64,000 bases of DNA from Candidatus Shapirobacteria bacterium. Lineage in GTDB: Bacteria; Patescibacteria; Microgenomatia; UBA12405. A program made the translations under genes and the position numbers. The stretch covers positions 38,409 through 102,408 of the forward strand of contig JAQTUF010000001.1 in assembly GCA_028710865.1 (NCBI GenBank), in the 5' to 3' direction. The notes under the pieces were generated by a model. It had not been told where the DNA came from. It did not search any database and saw only the letters and a list, made by a program, of their open reading frames with translations. Positions 14,794-24,036 of the stretch are shown one piece after another (within the stretch, counting starts at the first letter, position 1; each line of letters begins with the position of its first letter).

Positions 14794-16141
14794 CTTTTTT
14801 AATCTTAACAATCTTTCTACCAAAAACTGAGAGACGATTGTCAATTCGTTCCATATCACGAGGGAAAAGACTGGCTTGGCGAACATTTTCTAAACCTAAA
14901 ATATTTTGAGTAATTCGTTCAAGTCCAATAGCAAAACCACCTTCTGGAGGCATACCATATTTAAATGTTTGGCCATAAGGAATTTCAAAATCAGCAGGAT
15001 CTTGACCGCGGGATTTTATTTTTTCTTGTAATTGGTTGTAATTATTAATACGTTGACCCCCACTAATCCATTCAACTCCACAACCAATAAGATCCATAGT
15101 TAAGGTTTCCTCTGGATTGATAGGGTCAGCATATGAATACCAAGCTCTTTTTTTAGTGTAAAAATGGGTAATAAATACTAAATCACTACCAAATTCTTCT
15201 AGAGCCCAACGACATATTTCTCTTTCCCCTTCTGGATCCATATCTGGTTCGTTTCTAATGTCACGACCCGTACGCTTGTAAATTAATTCCAAAGCATCTT
15301 TAAGTTTAATAACAGGAGTATTTTTGATAGTTTTTGGGATAGTGACTTCGTATTCATCTAAAATATCTTGATGTTTTTCTGATACTGCTTTAAAGATGGC
15401 TTTTACTACACCATCGGCCATTTTTAAAACATCAGTCCAGTCATCAATAAACCCCATTTCGACGTCTAAACCAACATATTCCGTGAGATGACGAGTGGTA
15501 ACTGATGGTTCAGCTCGATAAGCATGAGCGATAGTAAAAACCCTTTCAAAAATGGAAGTTAGAACTTGTTTATACAATTGAGGACTTTGGGCTAAATAAG
15601 CTTGATAACCAAAATAATCGACAGGAAAAACTTCAGAACCACCTTCAGTGGAACCAGCAACAATAGTAGGGGTAAAAATTTCAGTAAAATCTTGAGCTGA
15701 TAGATAATCTCGAAAAGCTTGAACAATAGTAGCTTGAATTTTAAAGACATCTTGAATTTTTTTATTACGTAAAGAAAGAGCCCTGTTGTCTAATAAAGTT
15801 GGTAGAGAAACATTTAAATCTGGAGCATGAAGATCAAAAGGAAGTTCAGCAGCCTTTTCTAAAACATTGATATTTTCAACTTCAATCTCAATTTTTCCAG
15901 TAATTAATTTATCATTAAAATATTTTTCGTCACGAGAACGAACTGTCCCAACAATTTCAATAACTGATTCAATTTTTAAATCACCTAAATCAGAACCACC
16001 AACGACTTGAATAAGGCCAGAACGATCACGAATGTCAGCAAAGGCAAGTTTGCCATAACTACGGACATTATTGACCCAACCCTTAATTAAAACTTTGGCT
16101 CCTATTTTTTGGAGACAATCTTTGATTAATATTCTATCCAT
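14762..16141 (-). CDS. aspS: Aspartyl-tRNA synthetase, archaeal/non-discriminating type
   Basis: Class II synthetase of 459 residues. An N-terminal OB fold binds the anticodon (GWVNNVRSYGKLAFADIRDRSG). The catalytic core follows, with TPTIVAGSTEGGSEVF, the flipping loop, YLAQSPQLYKQ, RAEPSVTTRHLTEYVGLDVEMGF (motif 2) and the motif 3 GLERITQNIL. The short form without the bacterial GAD insertion domain matches archaeal-type AspRS, which often also makes Asp-tRNA-Asn. AsnRS is the alternative. Start: ATG preceded by a TAAAAT box at about 5 nt. The C-terminal Lys-rich tail overlaps the carboxypeptidase start. Confidence 0.9.
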   Translation of the reverse strand: MDRILIKDCLQKIGAKVLIKGWVNNVRSYGKLAFADIRDRSGLIQVVGGSDLGDLKIESVIEIVGTVRSRDEKYFNDKLITGKIEIEVENINVLEKAAELPFDLHAPDLNVSLPTLLDNRALSLRNKKIQDVFKIQATIVQAFRDYLSAQDFTEIFTPTIVAGSTEGGSEVFPVDYFGYQAYLAQSPQLYKQVLTSIFERVFTIAHAYRAEPSVTTRHLTEYVGLDVEMGFIDDWTDVLKMADGVVKAIFKAVSEKHQDILDEYEVTIPKTIKNTPVIKLKDALELIYKRTGRDIRNEPDMDPEGEREICRWALEEFGSDLVFITHFYTKKRAWYSYADPINPEETLTMDLIGCGVEWISGGQRINNYNQLQEKIKSRGQDPADFEIPYGQTFKYGMPPEGGFAIGLERITQNILGLENVRQASLFPRDMERIDNRLSVFGRKIVKIKKDVKVSKSSKK

Positions 16142-16150
16142 AGGAGTATT

Positions 16151-17746
16151 TTACTTTAGAATATCTTTAACGACAAGCTGGGGAGTAGTAGTGCCATTCC
16201 AAACGTTTAAATTAAGTCGAGCAGTAATATTGATTAAATCACCAATATTTAAATCTTTGCCCAAATCCCCTTTTTTAAAAGCGATAGCATCTATGTTATC
16301 GAATTTTAATTTAAGGTGTTCTTGTTTTGACCCAAGCAGTCTTTTTTGAGTGATTTTTAGATTTTTAAATAAAAATAACGGCTCTGGATTTTCTACACCA
16401 AATGGTTCAAGTCTAGCAACTAATTTACAATTCTTAGTTGTGACAGCATTAAGTTTCATCTCAGCATCAATGAAAGTAGTTGGTTTTAAATCTAAACCTT
16501 TAAGTTTTTGATTGATGATTTTAGTTATTTGTTTTTGAAATTTGGGAATATTTTTGGTGATAATACTAAAACCAGCAGCACCGGCATGACCACCCAAATC
16601 AATAAAAAGATGAGAAATTTCTCGCAACGATTCAATAATATTTAATTCTTTAATGGAACGGCAGGATCCTTTGGCAACATCACCATCGATGCTTAAAATA
16701 ATTGAAGGTAGGTAAAATGTTTCGGTCAAACGGCCGGCGATAAGACCGATAATCCCAGGATGAAAAGATTTGTCAGCTAAAAATAAAACTTTTTCTTTAT
16801 TATCTTTTACCTTATTGCTGGCTAATTCAATACTTTCTAGTTGGAGAATTTGACGATCTTTATTATAATCGTCTAAAATTTGAGCAAATTTAGAAGCTTG
16901 ATTTGGGGTAGAGCTACAGAGAAGCCTGAGTGCATCGGTAGGATTGGAAAGACGGCCAACGGCATTAATCCGAGGACCAATAATAAAACCTAAATCATAA
17001 GTAGAGATAGAATCTGGTTTAATACCACTAATTTGAATTAATTTTTTAACACCATAATTAGGATTAAGACGTAATGACAAAAGACCGTGATAAACAATAT
17101 TGCGATTAATATTATTGAGAGGCAAACAATCAGTGACTGTTCCTAAGGCGGCTAGACCTAAATCAGCATTTTTATCAATTTCTTTGGCTACAATCCATGA
17201 AAGAACTGATCCAGAAACTTTAGTGGAATGAATTGTAATAATTGATTTTGGTAAAGGAGAATTGGCTACATGATGATCAATAACAATAACCTCAGTACCA
17301 TCATTAATAATTTTTTGAAGTTCTTTTGCGGCAACAATACCATTGTCGACAGTAATCAAAAGATCAAATTTAATCTTATTTTTAGTCTCAAATTTAAAAA
17401 AAGAGTCAGCTTTAATTCCATAACCATCAGCTGATCGGTCAGGAATAAAGGGTAAAACTTTAGCCTGTTTTTGGAATAAAACCTGCCAAAGAATAGCTGT
17501 AGCAGTAATTCCATCAACATCATAATCACCGTAAATTAGAATATTTTCTTGATTTTTAATAGCTAATTTAATTCGACTGATGGTTTTATTTAAATGATTT
17601 TGATTAATACCAAAGTGTTTAACGGATAAATTAGTAGGAGGATCTGGTTTTAAAAATTTATCTGTATTTTTTATTGAAATGTGACGATTCTTAAGTAAGA
17701 TATCTAGAAAATCTAATTCTGAGGTAAATTGGTCAATAATGGTCAT
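16151..17746 (-). CDS. recJ: Single-stranded-DNA exonuclease RecJ
   Basis: 5'-3' single-strand DNA exonuclease of recombination and mismatch repair, 531 residues. The DHH domain has LIYGDYDVDGITATAI, LITVDNGI and VIDHHVA (manganese ligands), and GPRINAVGRL. DHHA1 has HPGIIGLIAGRL, then GSCRSI and GGHAGAAGFSI, followed by a C-terminal OB fold. It is slightly short but complete. The ATG follows a TGTAAAAT box by 9 nt. It stands divergent to the small RRM gene and 9 bp upstream of aspS. Confidence 0.95.
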   Translation of the reverse strand: MTIIDQFTSELDFLDILLKNRHISIKNTDKFLKPDPPTNLSVKHFGINQNHLNKTISRIKLAIKNQENILIYGDYDVDGITATAILWQVLFQKQAKVLPFIPDRSADGYGIKADSFFKFETKNKIKFDLLITVDNGIVAAKELQKIINDGTEVIVIDHHVANSPLPKSIITIHSTKVSGSVLSWIVAKEIDKNADLGLAALGTVTDCLPLNNINRNIVYHGLLSLRLNPNYGVKKLIQISGIKPDSISTYDLGFIIGPRINAVGRLSNPTDALRLLCSSTPNQASKFAQILDDYNKDRQILQLESIELASNKVKDNKEKVLFLADKSFHPGIIGLIAGRLTETFYLPSIILSIDGDVAKGSCRSIKELNIIESLREISHLFIDLGGHAGAAGFSIITKNIPKFQKQITKIINQKLKGLDLKPTTFIDAEMKLNAVTTKNCKLVARLEPFGVENPEPLFLFKNLKITQKRLLGSKQEHLKLKFDNIDAIAFKKGDLGKDLNIGDLINITARLNLNVWNGTTTPQLVVKDILK

Positions 17747-17781
17747 AGGTAGCTAATTTTACACATTTTTTTGATTTTTGT

Positions 17782-17882
17782 TATACTACTGTTAGTTGTA
17801 AAAGGTAGCCATCCTTTTAAAGCGAGGTTCAAACCTGTTATATTTTATTTAGGTATTTAAAGGAGTTTTTAAAAAAAACAAC
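17782..17882 (+). promoter_or_regulatory. Promoter and structured 5' leader of the small RRM gene
   Basis: TTACAC, 17 bp, then TATACT (17782-17787) predict a start near 17794 and a leader of about 90 nt. It contains the stem AAAAGG/CCTTTT (17800-17818), the stem AGGTT/AACCT (17825-17836) and the Shine-Dalgarno AAGGAG near 17860. A long leader contrasts with the leaderless genes around it and suggests post-transcriptional control. Confidence 0.5.
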
Positions 17883-18143
17883 ATGGCAAAGAAATTATTT
17901 GTAGGCAATCTGCCATTTTCAATGACTGATGCCAATTTAGGAGAAATATTCTCCGCTTACGGTACGGTTACATCAGCTAATATCGTCATCGATAAATTTG
18001 CTAATAGAAGCAAAGGTTTCGGATTCGTTGAATTTGAAAAAGATGAAGATGCTGCTTCAGCTATGAATGCCCTCAACGGCAGCGAGCAAATGGGCAGAAA
18101 TATTGCTGTTAAAGAAGCTTTACCAAAGCCAGACAGAGTTTAA
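17883..18143 (+). CDS. Small RRM RNA-binding protein
   Basis: A single RNA-recognition motif of 86 residues, close to the glycine-rich/cold-inducible RRM proteins of cyanobacteria. RNP2 is LFVGNLPF (residues 5-12) and RNP1 KGFGFVEF (about 45-52), with full beta-alpha-beta-beta-alpha-beta length and a short tail. It probably binds single-stranded RNA, perhaps as an RNA chaperone. It uses more GC-ending codons than its neighbours, consistent with high expression. It is monocistronic with its own leader and terminator. Confidence 0.93.
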   Translation: MAKKLFVGNLPFSMTDANLGEIFSAYGTVTSANIVIDKFANRSKGFGFVEFEKDEDAASAMNALNGSEQMGRNIAVKEALPKPDRV

Positions 18144-18163
18144 TTAATTTAAAACTGTTTTAC

Positions 18164-18192
18164 AAACCCCTTTCGCAAGAGAGGGGTTTTTT
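18164..18192 (+). terminator. Rho-independent terminator of the RRM gene
   Basis: AAACCCCTTTC, a short loop and GAGAGGGGTTTTTT, 20 nt after the stop codon. Confidence 0.85.
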
Positions 18193-18196
18193 GGAT

Positions 18197-18234
18197 AAAT
18201 CCCTCTAAATCTCCCTTTGACAAGGGAGATTTTT
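18197..18234. repeat. Palindromic repeat, copy 2, intergenic
   Basis: AAATCCCTCT followed by AAATCTCCCTTTGACAAGGG and AGATTT. It has the outer stem without the inner hairpin of copies 1 and 3. It lies between the RRM terminator and the promoter of the CCA-adding enzyme. Confidence 0.6.
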
Positions 18235-18257
18235 AAAATTTGCTGTAAAATATGATT

Positions 18258-19586
18258 ATGGAGATTCCAAAAAAGGTAAAGAAAATTATTAATAAATTTT
18301 TAGAAAATAAAGCCGAAATTTATATTGTCGGAGGAGGGGTACGTGATTTAATTTTGGGACGAGAAGTAAATGATTGGGATTTTACGACTAATTTGACCCC
18401 TCAAGAAATAAAAAAAATGTTTCCTAAAAATAGTTTTTGTAATAACGATTTTGGGACATTTAGTGTAGTGGGTGAAAATGAGGAAATATTTGAGATAACT
18501 ACCTTTAGAACAGAACAAGGTTATAGTGATAATCGGCATCCAGATAAAATTAAATGGGGTAAAAGTTTAGAGGAAGATTTAGAGAGAAGAGATTTTACAA
18601 TTAATGCGATAGCAATTGAATTTAAGGATGGTGAAATTAAAATAATTGATCCATTTAATGGTCAAAGTGATTTAAAAAATAAAATAATTAAAACTGTGGG
18701 TAATCCTGATGAAAGATTTAAAGAAGATGGGTTAAGACTAATGAGAGCAATAAGAATTGCTTGTCAAATTGGTTTTGAAATAGAAAATGAAACTTTAGAG
18801 GCAATAAAGAGAAACGCTGAATTAATTAAAAATATTGCTGAAGAAAGAATTAGGGATGAAATATTTAAAATATTAGTCTCCCCAACCCCATCAAAGGGAA
18901 TAAATTTGTTAAAAAAATCAGGATTACTGGAACAAATAATACCGGAATTATTGGATGGAGTTAATATGGCTCAAAAAGGTCATCATATCGATGATGTTTG
19001 GACTCATAATTTAAAAACTTTAGATAATTGTGATAGTAAAAATCCAATTACTAAACTGGCGGCATTATTACATGATGTAGGTAAACCAACGGTAATGACA
19101 GGTGAAGGAAAAACAAGAACTTTTCATAATCATGAAGTAGTTGGATCAAGAATCGCCCTAGATATTGGAAAAAGATTAAGGTTATCCAAAAAAGAATTGG
19201 ATCAACTTTTTAAACTAACTAGATGGCATATGTTTACCGTCCAAGAAACTCAAACTGATAAAGCGGTAAGAAGATTTATAAAAAATGTAACACCAGATTA
19301 TATTGACGAAATGATTTCGATGAGACGAGCTGATAGGTTGGGTAGTGGGTCAAAAGAAACTAGTTGGCGATGGGAGTTATTTAAAAAACGAATTATAGAA
19401 GTCCAAAAACAACCTTTTGCTATTAAAGATTTAAAAGTAAATGGGTTGGATGTAATGGAGGCTTTGAAAATAAAACCAGGAAGAAAAGTAGGAGAAGTTT
19501 TAGAGGCAATATTTAAAGAGGTAGAAGAAGATCCAAAATTAAATGAAAGAGAAATATTATTAAAGAGAATAAAAGAGTTTAAATAA
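18258..19586 (+). CDS. cca: CCA-adding tRNA nucleotidyltransferase with HD domain
   Basis: Adds or repairs the 3' CCA of tRNAs; both tRNA genes in this window lack it. The 442 residues begin with the class II nucleotidyltransferase head IYIVGGGVRDLILGREVNDWDF (GG and DxD motifs), followed by RRDFTINAIA and RLMRAIRIACQ. A C-terminal HD domain follows (LLHDVGKP, FHNHEVVGS). An ATG at 18252 is also in frame, but it touches the TAAAAT box (18246-18251) and could not be in a transcript from it. The ATG at 18258 would be leaderless. A poly(A) polymerase is the alternative. Confidence 0.93.
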   Translation: MEIPKKVKKIINKFLENKAEIYIVGGGVRDLILGREVNDWDFTTNLTPQEIKKMFPKNSFCNNDFGTFSVVGENEEIFEITTFRTEQGYSDNRHPDKIKWGKSLEEDLERRDFTINAIAIEFKDGEIKIIDPFNGQSDLKNKIIKTVGNPDERFKEDGLRLMRAIRIACQIGFEIENETLEAIKRNAELIKNIAEERIRDEIFKILVSPTPSKGINLLKKSGLLEQIIPELLDGVNMAQKGHHIDDVWTHNLKTLDNCDSKNPITKLAALLHDVGKPTVMTGEGKTRTFHNHEVVGSRIALDIGKRLRLSKKELDQLFKLTRWHMFTVQETQTDKAVRRFIKNVTPDYIDEMISMRRADRLGSGSKETSWRWELFKKRIIEVQKQPFAIKDLKVNGLDVMEALKIKPGRKVGEVLEAIFKEVEEDPKLNEREILLKRIKEFK

Positions 19587-19587
19587 A

Positions 19588-19743
19588 ATGACTATAGATA
19601 TAGAATTAACTTTAAATAGATTTGGATTTGGGAAAATTGCTAAAAACAAATTTCAATTTCTTTTTTTAAGATTTTCTGTCTGGAAAATTCCAAACAAATA
19701 TTCTATTTCTTTTGAAATAAACTGGAAAACTAAAGAAAAATAG
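19588..19743 (+). CDS. Possible small protein (51 aa) after cca
   Basis: An open frame of 51 residues beginning MTIDIELTLNRFGFGKIAKN, 1 bp after the cca stop and ending 5 bp before the convergent secF stop. It is basic and aromatic-rich (FQFLFLRFSVWKI) and no domain is recognised. Its position and tight spacing favour translation with cca, but composition alone could produce such a frame. Confidence 0.4.
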   Translation: MTIDIELTLNRFGFGKIAKNKFQFLFLRFSVWKIPNKYSISFEINWKTKEK

Positions 19744-19748
19744 TTTCT

Positions 19749-20615
19749 TTATTTTTTTTTGGAATGTTTTTTGAAAAAGAGAACTAAAGGGATGGCCACA
19801 CCAGTAGATGAATAGGTACCACAAATAACCCCAATTAAAAGAGCTGCAGCAAACCAACGAGTGGTGGAACCACCAAGTAAGACTAGGGAGGTTAACATAA
19901 AGATAATAGTCATAGAGTTATTAATAGAACGATTAAGAGTCTCAGTAACGGCTTGGTTGGCTAATTGGACCCAATCAATCTTATAATTTTTTCTCTTCAA
20001 CTCTCTAATGCGATCAAAAGTAACCACAGTATCATGAACTGAAGATGATAAAGTGGTAAGTAAAGCAGTAACAAATAAAGTATCAAGTTCAGCACCAAAA
20101 AAATGACCTAAGATGGAGAAACTACCAATTAAAATAAAAGTATCATGAAACATAGCTAAAACAGCAGAAATACCAAAGGAAAAATCCCGAAACCGACGGC
20201 CAATAAAAATAAATAAGAAAAGTGAAGACAAAATAATAGCAGTGATAGTTTTTTGAAGTAATTCCTTACCTAATACTGGTCCAAGAGTTTCAAATTTTAA
20301 TTCTTTAATGTCAGAATTTATTTCTTTTAGATTATTATCTAATAATATTTTTTGGTCTGGAGTAATATTTTCAAATTTTAGGGAATAGTTTTGATTATCA
20401 ACTAGAGTAATTTCAGAAAGTTTTATATTATTTTGATTAAAAACATTATTAATTTGATCATGAGAAACACTATCGGGAATATTTAATTCCCAAACCGTAC
20501 CACCAGCAAAATCAATAGATGACTTAAATTTCCAAAAAATTATAGAAGACAATGAGGCTATTAATAAAAAGGAAGAAATAATTAAAAATAGTGGTCTAAA
20601 TTTCATTATATTCAT
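19749..20615 (-). CDS. secF: Protein-export membrane protein SecF
   Basis: With SecD, uses the proton gradient to assist the late steps of Sec-dependent export. The 288 residues have six predicted membrane helices. The periplasmic loop after helix 1 begins SSIDFAGGTVWEL. SVHDTVVTFDRIRELKR, TLNRSINNSMT and the last helices have the RND-like family sequence. It overlaps secD by 4 bp, so the two are translationally coupled. Confidence 0.95.
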   Translation of the reverse strand: MNIMKFRPLFLIISSFLLIASLSSIIFWKFKSSIDFAGGTVWELNIPDSVSHDQINNVFNQNNIKLSEITLVDNQNYSLKFENITPDQKILLDNNLKEINSDIKELKFETLGPVLGKELLQKTITAIILSSLFLFIFIGRRFRDFSFGISAVLAMFHDTFILIGSFSILGHFFGAELDTLFVTALLTTLSSSVHDTVVTFDRIRELKRKNYKIDWVQLANQAVTETLNRSINNSMTIIFMLTSLVLLGGSTTRWFAAALLIGVICGTYSSTGVAIPLVLFFKKHSKKK

Positions 20616-21985
20616 ACCTTAATTTTCTCCTTAGCTAAAACACGTAATAAATTGCGAGTGACGAAAACACCAGTAAAAATACTAATAATAATACCTAAAA
20701 TCAAAGTAACAGCAAAACCACGAACCATACCGGAAGTATTTAAAAATGACCAATTAAGCGGGTTAAAAAGAATTAAACCAGTGATAATAGTACAGGCATT
20801 GGCATCTTTAATAGAATCCCAAGCTCGACCAAAGCCATTTTCCATAGCTATGTTCCAATTTTTACCAAAACGTACCTCTTCACGCATACGTTCAAAAATT
20901 AAAATATTACTGTCAACAGCCATACCAATTGAGAGAATAAAGCCAACGATACCTGGAAAAGTAAGGGTAACTGGAATAAGTCGGTAAAGAGTGAGAGTAA
21001 TTAAACCATAGATAATTAAACCAATATCAGCAATAAGACCAAGACGGCCATAGTTGGCAATCATAAAAAGACAAACTAAAATAAGACCAATAATACCGGC
21101 AAAAAGACCTTTATTAAGAGAACCTTGTCCAAGGGTAGCTCCAATTTGGGATTGTTGGATAAGATTAATAGGTAAAGGTAGGGCTCCAGCATTAAGTTGA
21201 GCTGATAGTTCTTTAGCTGACTTTGAATCAAAACTACCACTTATTACGGCTTTACCATCAGTAATAACTGTTTGGACTGTAGGGTAAGTAAGTGGATATC
21301 CATCAATTAAAATAGCAATTCTTTTATTTAAAAAATCTTTAGTAGCTTGAGCAAAAATTTTAGCACCTTCTTGATCAAATTCAAGAGTAACTTCAGGTTG
21401 GGAATTATTTGAATTTATTTCAACAGCAGAACGAATTAAATGTGATCCATCTAAACCAATATCTTTTGAAAAAACATCATTAAAAGTGGCAGTGGCAGTG
21501 GCCTCAGGTGATAAATCAACTTCACCTTTAAAAGCTAATTGAGCAGTAGTGCCAATAAGATCAATTGTATTGGAAATATCTTCAACTCCAGGCAATTCAA
21601 TTTTGAGACGATATTGGTCATCTTGTTTGCTGGTTTGAACATTGGTTTCACTAACACCAAAAAGATTAACCCGACGTTCAATATTACTCTTAAGCGATTC
21701 TAAGGCTTGAGAAACATCTTCACTTTTAACTTTTGAAGTGTCAATATTAAAAGTGAGAGAAGCACCTCCAGCCAAATCAAGTCCATATTTAAGATCAAGA
21801 TTCTTTTTAATTTCAGTATTACCAAGTTTAAAATTTATTTCTGGTTGATAAAAAGTATGTTCCCAATTTAGTGGACCAAGATGAATTTTTATGGGTAATA
21901 CTTTAGGGATGTTGACAATCAAACAAACAAAAGCAAGACCAATGATAGTCCAAAAAATCTTAATGGTCTTTTTCTTATTAAACAT
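20612..21985 (-). CDS. secD: Protein-export membrane protein SecD
   Basis: Partner of SecF in the Sec holotranslocon, 457 residues. Helix 1 is followed by the P1 domain (DLKYGLDLAGGASLTF, RRVNLFGVSETNVQ), the P1 base, and five C-terminal helices with GFILSIGMAVDSNILIFERMREE, the signature around the proton-conducting aspartate. secY is in the ribosomal cluster at 41-42.3 kb. The gene starts 4 bp after the AbrB-like gene, so secDF sits in one transcript with two putative regulators. Confidence 0.95.
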   Translation of the reverse strand: MFNKKKTIKIFWTIIGLAFVCLIVNIPKVLPIKIHLGPLNWEHTFYQPEINFKLGNTEIKKNLDLKYGLDLAGGASLTFNIDTSKVKSEDVSQALESLKSNIERRVNLFGVSETNVQTSKQDDQYRLKIELPGVEDISNTIDLIGTTAQLAFKGEVDLSPEATATATFNDVFSKDIGLDGSHLIRSAVEINSNNSQPEVTLEFDQEGAKIFAQATKDFLNKRIAILIDGYPLTYPTVQTVITDGKAVISGSFDSKSAKELSAQLNAGALPLPINLIQQSQIGATLGQGSLNKGLFAGIIGLILVCLFMIANYGRLGLIADIGLIIYGLITLTLYRLIPVTLTFPGIVGFILSIGMAVDSNILIFERMREEVRFGKNWNIAMENGFGRAWDSIKDANACTIITGLILFNPLNWSFLNTSGMVRGFAVTLILGIIISIFTGVFVTRNLLRVLAKEKIKV

Positions 21986-21989
21986 AAAA

Positions 21990-22184
21990 TTAATTTTTAG
22001 CTTTACCGATTAAAGATAGTTGGCGAGGGTGACCAGAAAAGATATAAGTAATAGAAACTTTAGTTTTATTAATATTTAACATAACCGGATCACCTTCTTT
22101 AATATTAAAATCTTTGATTGACTTTGAAGGAATAGTAATAGCCAGACTATTACCAGTTTTAATTACTTTTCTTGTTTGAGCCAT
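21990..22184 (-). CDS. AbrB/SpoVT (MazE-like) DNA-binding protein
   Basis: A 64-residue swapped-hairpin protein, MAQTRKVIKTGNSLAITIPS with the family GNS-x-ITIP core, followed by a short tail. Such proteins bind DNA as dimers, as transition-state regulators or antitoxins. No MazF- or VapC-type toxin lies next to it. Its neighbours are a winged-helix/nucleotidyltransferase-like protein (abutting upstream) and secD (5 bp downstream). A regulatory role for this operon is the simplest inference. Confidence 0.8.
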   Translation of the reverse strand: MAQTRKVIKTGNSLAITIPSKSIKDFNIKEGDPVMLNINKTKVSITYIFSGHPRQLSLIGKAKN

Positions 22185-22778
22185 TTAGAGATTGGTGATT
22201 TCTTGTAAACTACCTATTATAGCAATTGGGCAATTTAGAAAAAAATCAACAATAAATTGATCCCGTTTTTGTTTTCGTAAAGTAAATTCACTTTTGTCCA
22301 TAACCATATAATTAATTTCATGTCCGCGCGTTTTTTCTTCCTGCTTAATAAAATTTTCAATTTCACTAAAAGAAACATTACCAACAATAATAATATCAAT
22401 ATCATCAACATGTTTTTTATTATCAACTAAGAACTTATAGTTGTAAAAAACTAATCTAATACTACCAATATTTTCACTTTTCCCTTGGAGTTTTAGACCT
22501 AAACCAGAATTTTGATTAGCAATAGTTAAAAGATCAGAAAACAAGGGTGATTGTTGATTGGCCCAATAATAAAGACGATTACCACGCCATTCATAATTAA
22601 CTAAGGCAGCTTTTTTAAGATTTTCCAATTCTCGCCTAACTGAATTTATTTCTTCGTCTACTAAACGAACTAATTGACGAACATAAAAAATCTCATTAGG
22701 AGAATAAAAAAGAACATTTATTAATTTGAGTCTAGTTTGAGAAACAAACAGGCATTTTAAGCTATTTTGGATCTTCAT
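22185..22778 (-). CDS. Winged-helix protein with C-terminal nucleotidyltransferase-like domain
   Basis: A 197-residue protein. Residues about 10-75 are an ArsR-like winged helix (RLKLINVLFYSPNEIFYVRQ, then VRRELENLKKAALVNYE). Residues about 95-190 resemble a MNT-type nucleotidyltransferase fold, with the acidic strand HVDDIDIIIVG where catalytic aspartates sit. The GS motif is weak, so catalysis is uncertain. The promoter TATAAT lies 8 nt before the ATG. It heads the operon with the AbrB-like gene and secDF. Confidence 0.75.
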   Translation of the reverse strand: MKIQNSLKCLFVSQTRLKLINVLFYSPNEIFYVRQLVRLVDEEINSVRRELENLKKAALVNYEWRGNRLYYWANQQSPLFSDLLTIANQNSGLGLKLQGKSENIGSIRLVFYNYKFLVDNKKHVDDIDIIIVGNVSFSEIENFIKQEEKTRGHEINYMVMDKSEFTLRKQKRDQFIVDFFLNCPIAIIGSLQEITNL

Positions 22779-22781
22779 AGA

Positions 22782-24029
22782 TTAATTATAAGAGACAATA
22801 GTACCGATGGGTAAAATTTCAATCCAAATATTACCTGGAATAAAATTTACCTCTTTACCACTTTTGTCTTTAAAAATAGTTCGTGAAACTCGATTGGTCT
22901 TTGTCCAAGTTATATCAGTCTTAATCCCATTTTGAATTAAAACGCCGTTACCGCTACCAATAACGTCATAAAGGTTGTGTAGATGTTCATCGACTGATCT
23001 GGTTTCTTTAGCAAATTGAACAACTATATTTTTTGCAGTAATAGTTTTTTGGGTATTAAAATCGATCAATTCTTTACCACCATTAGAACGGACATAATAA
23101 TTATTAACACCATCATATTTCCAAGCTACCGAATAATCTTTATATCCAGACCAAAAATCAAAAGAAATATTGGAGGCAGTTGGGCTAGGATTAGATTTGT
23201 CGTCTTGTTTAAAAACCCAGGAACGATAATTTTTATCCCAAGAAGTTTTTTTAACTTCAGTTATATTGGTTAAACCACGATCGGCAGCAATATTGTAAAG
23301 TTCTTTTGAAGAACAGTACATGGTATGTTCTGTCGCTTTAACATCCCCAGTTCTTTCAGGTTCGCGACGACAGGCTTTATAAGACAAAGAAAATTGATTT
23401 AAATCACCCCAAGTACCTTTATTATTCCAACCATAGCTGGCGATTTGTTCTAAAGCTTGAGCTTTTTTAGCGGTAGTACATGGTCCACCATTGGTAGCAG
23501 CGCTACAATTAGAGCCACCAACATGGTTATAAAGAGGATAATCAGCATATTCAGAAGCTAGATCAAGAAAATAAGTACGGGCTGATCTAACTGGACCAAG
23601 ATCATATTTATTAGATTCAGATTCAGCCACAATACCACAATAAAAAACTCCCATAAATCTAGTAATTCCACCTTCAGCTACAGCTTCATAAACGATATCA
23701 GCTCCCTGAAGCCCAGACTGAGGTCGAGCATCAGAATGATTTTCAATCATAACCATTAGAGGACGACGAGTTGACCAAATGGCTTTTTCTTCTTTAGAAT
23801 ATAATTGTCCATTAATAGGACAAATTTCAGTTTTAGGTCCAGTATAAATAGAATCAGATACAATAGTATTTTTGGTAGTATCGGTAGTTTTTTGAATTTT
23901 GTTTTTAAGAGGAGATAAAAAAGAATAACTAGAAACTGGTAAAAAGTGATCAAAAATAAAATATGAAAGACCAGTTATTATAAAAAATAAACCAAAAAAC
24001 CCAGATATTTTTATTAATTTAGGATTCAT
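22782..24029 (-). CDS. DUF3048 family membrane-anchored extracellular protein
   Basis: A 415-residue protein with an N-terminal membrane helix (about residues 8-30) and the DUF3048 (YerB-type) domain outside the cell. The family opening RPLMVMIENHSDARPQSGLQ and ADIVYEAVAEGGITRFMGVF is clear, as is GPVRSARTYFLDLASEY. The C-terminal half shows a conserved strand-rich domain with a GNG/W-I motif. Function is unknown; YerB is a cell-wall-associated lipoprotein of Bacillus. Here anchoring is by a helix, not a lipobox. It follows the DUF4446 gene by 7 bp. Confidence 0.88.
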   Translation of the reverse strand: MNPKLIKISGFFGLFFIITGLSYFIFDHFLPVSSYSFLSPLKNKIQKTTDTTKNTIVSDSIYTGPKTEICPINGQLYSKEEKAIWSTRRPLMVMIENHSDARPQSGLQGADIVYEAVAEGGITRFMGVFYCGIVAESESNKYDLGPVRSARTYFLDLASEYADYPLYNHVGGSNCSAATNGGPCTTAKKAQALEQIASYGWNNKGTWGDLNQFSLSYKACRREPERTGDVKATEHTMYCSSKELYNIAADRGLTNITEVKKTSWDKNYRSWVFKQDDKSNPSPTASNISFDFWSGYKDYSVAWKYDGVNNYYVRSNGGKELIDFNTQKTITAKNIVVQFAKETRSVDEHLHNLYDVIGSGNGVLIQNGIKTDITWTKTNRVSRTIFKDKSGKEVNFIPGNIWIEILPIGTIVSYN

Positions 24030-24036
24030 TAAATTT

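Noticed and set aside
14794..14886. Longer N-terminus for the D,D-carboxypeptidase
   Set aside because: It lies within the aspS coding region and lacks signal-peptide character; the ATG at 14793 places the membrane helix normally.
21990..22184. Toxin-antitoxin pair
   Set aside because: The AbrB/MazE-like protein has no MazF, PIN or HEPN toxin beside it; the partner is a winged-helix protein of uncertain activity.
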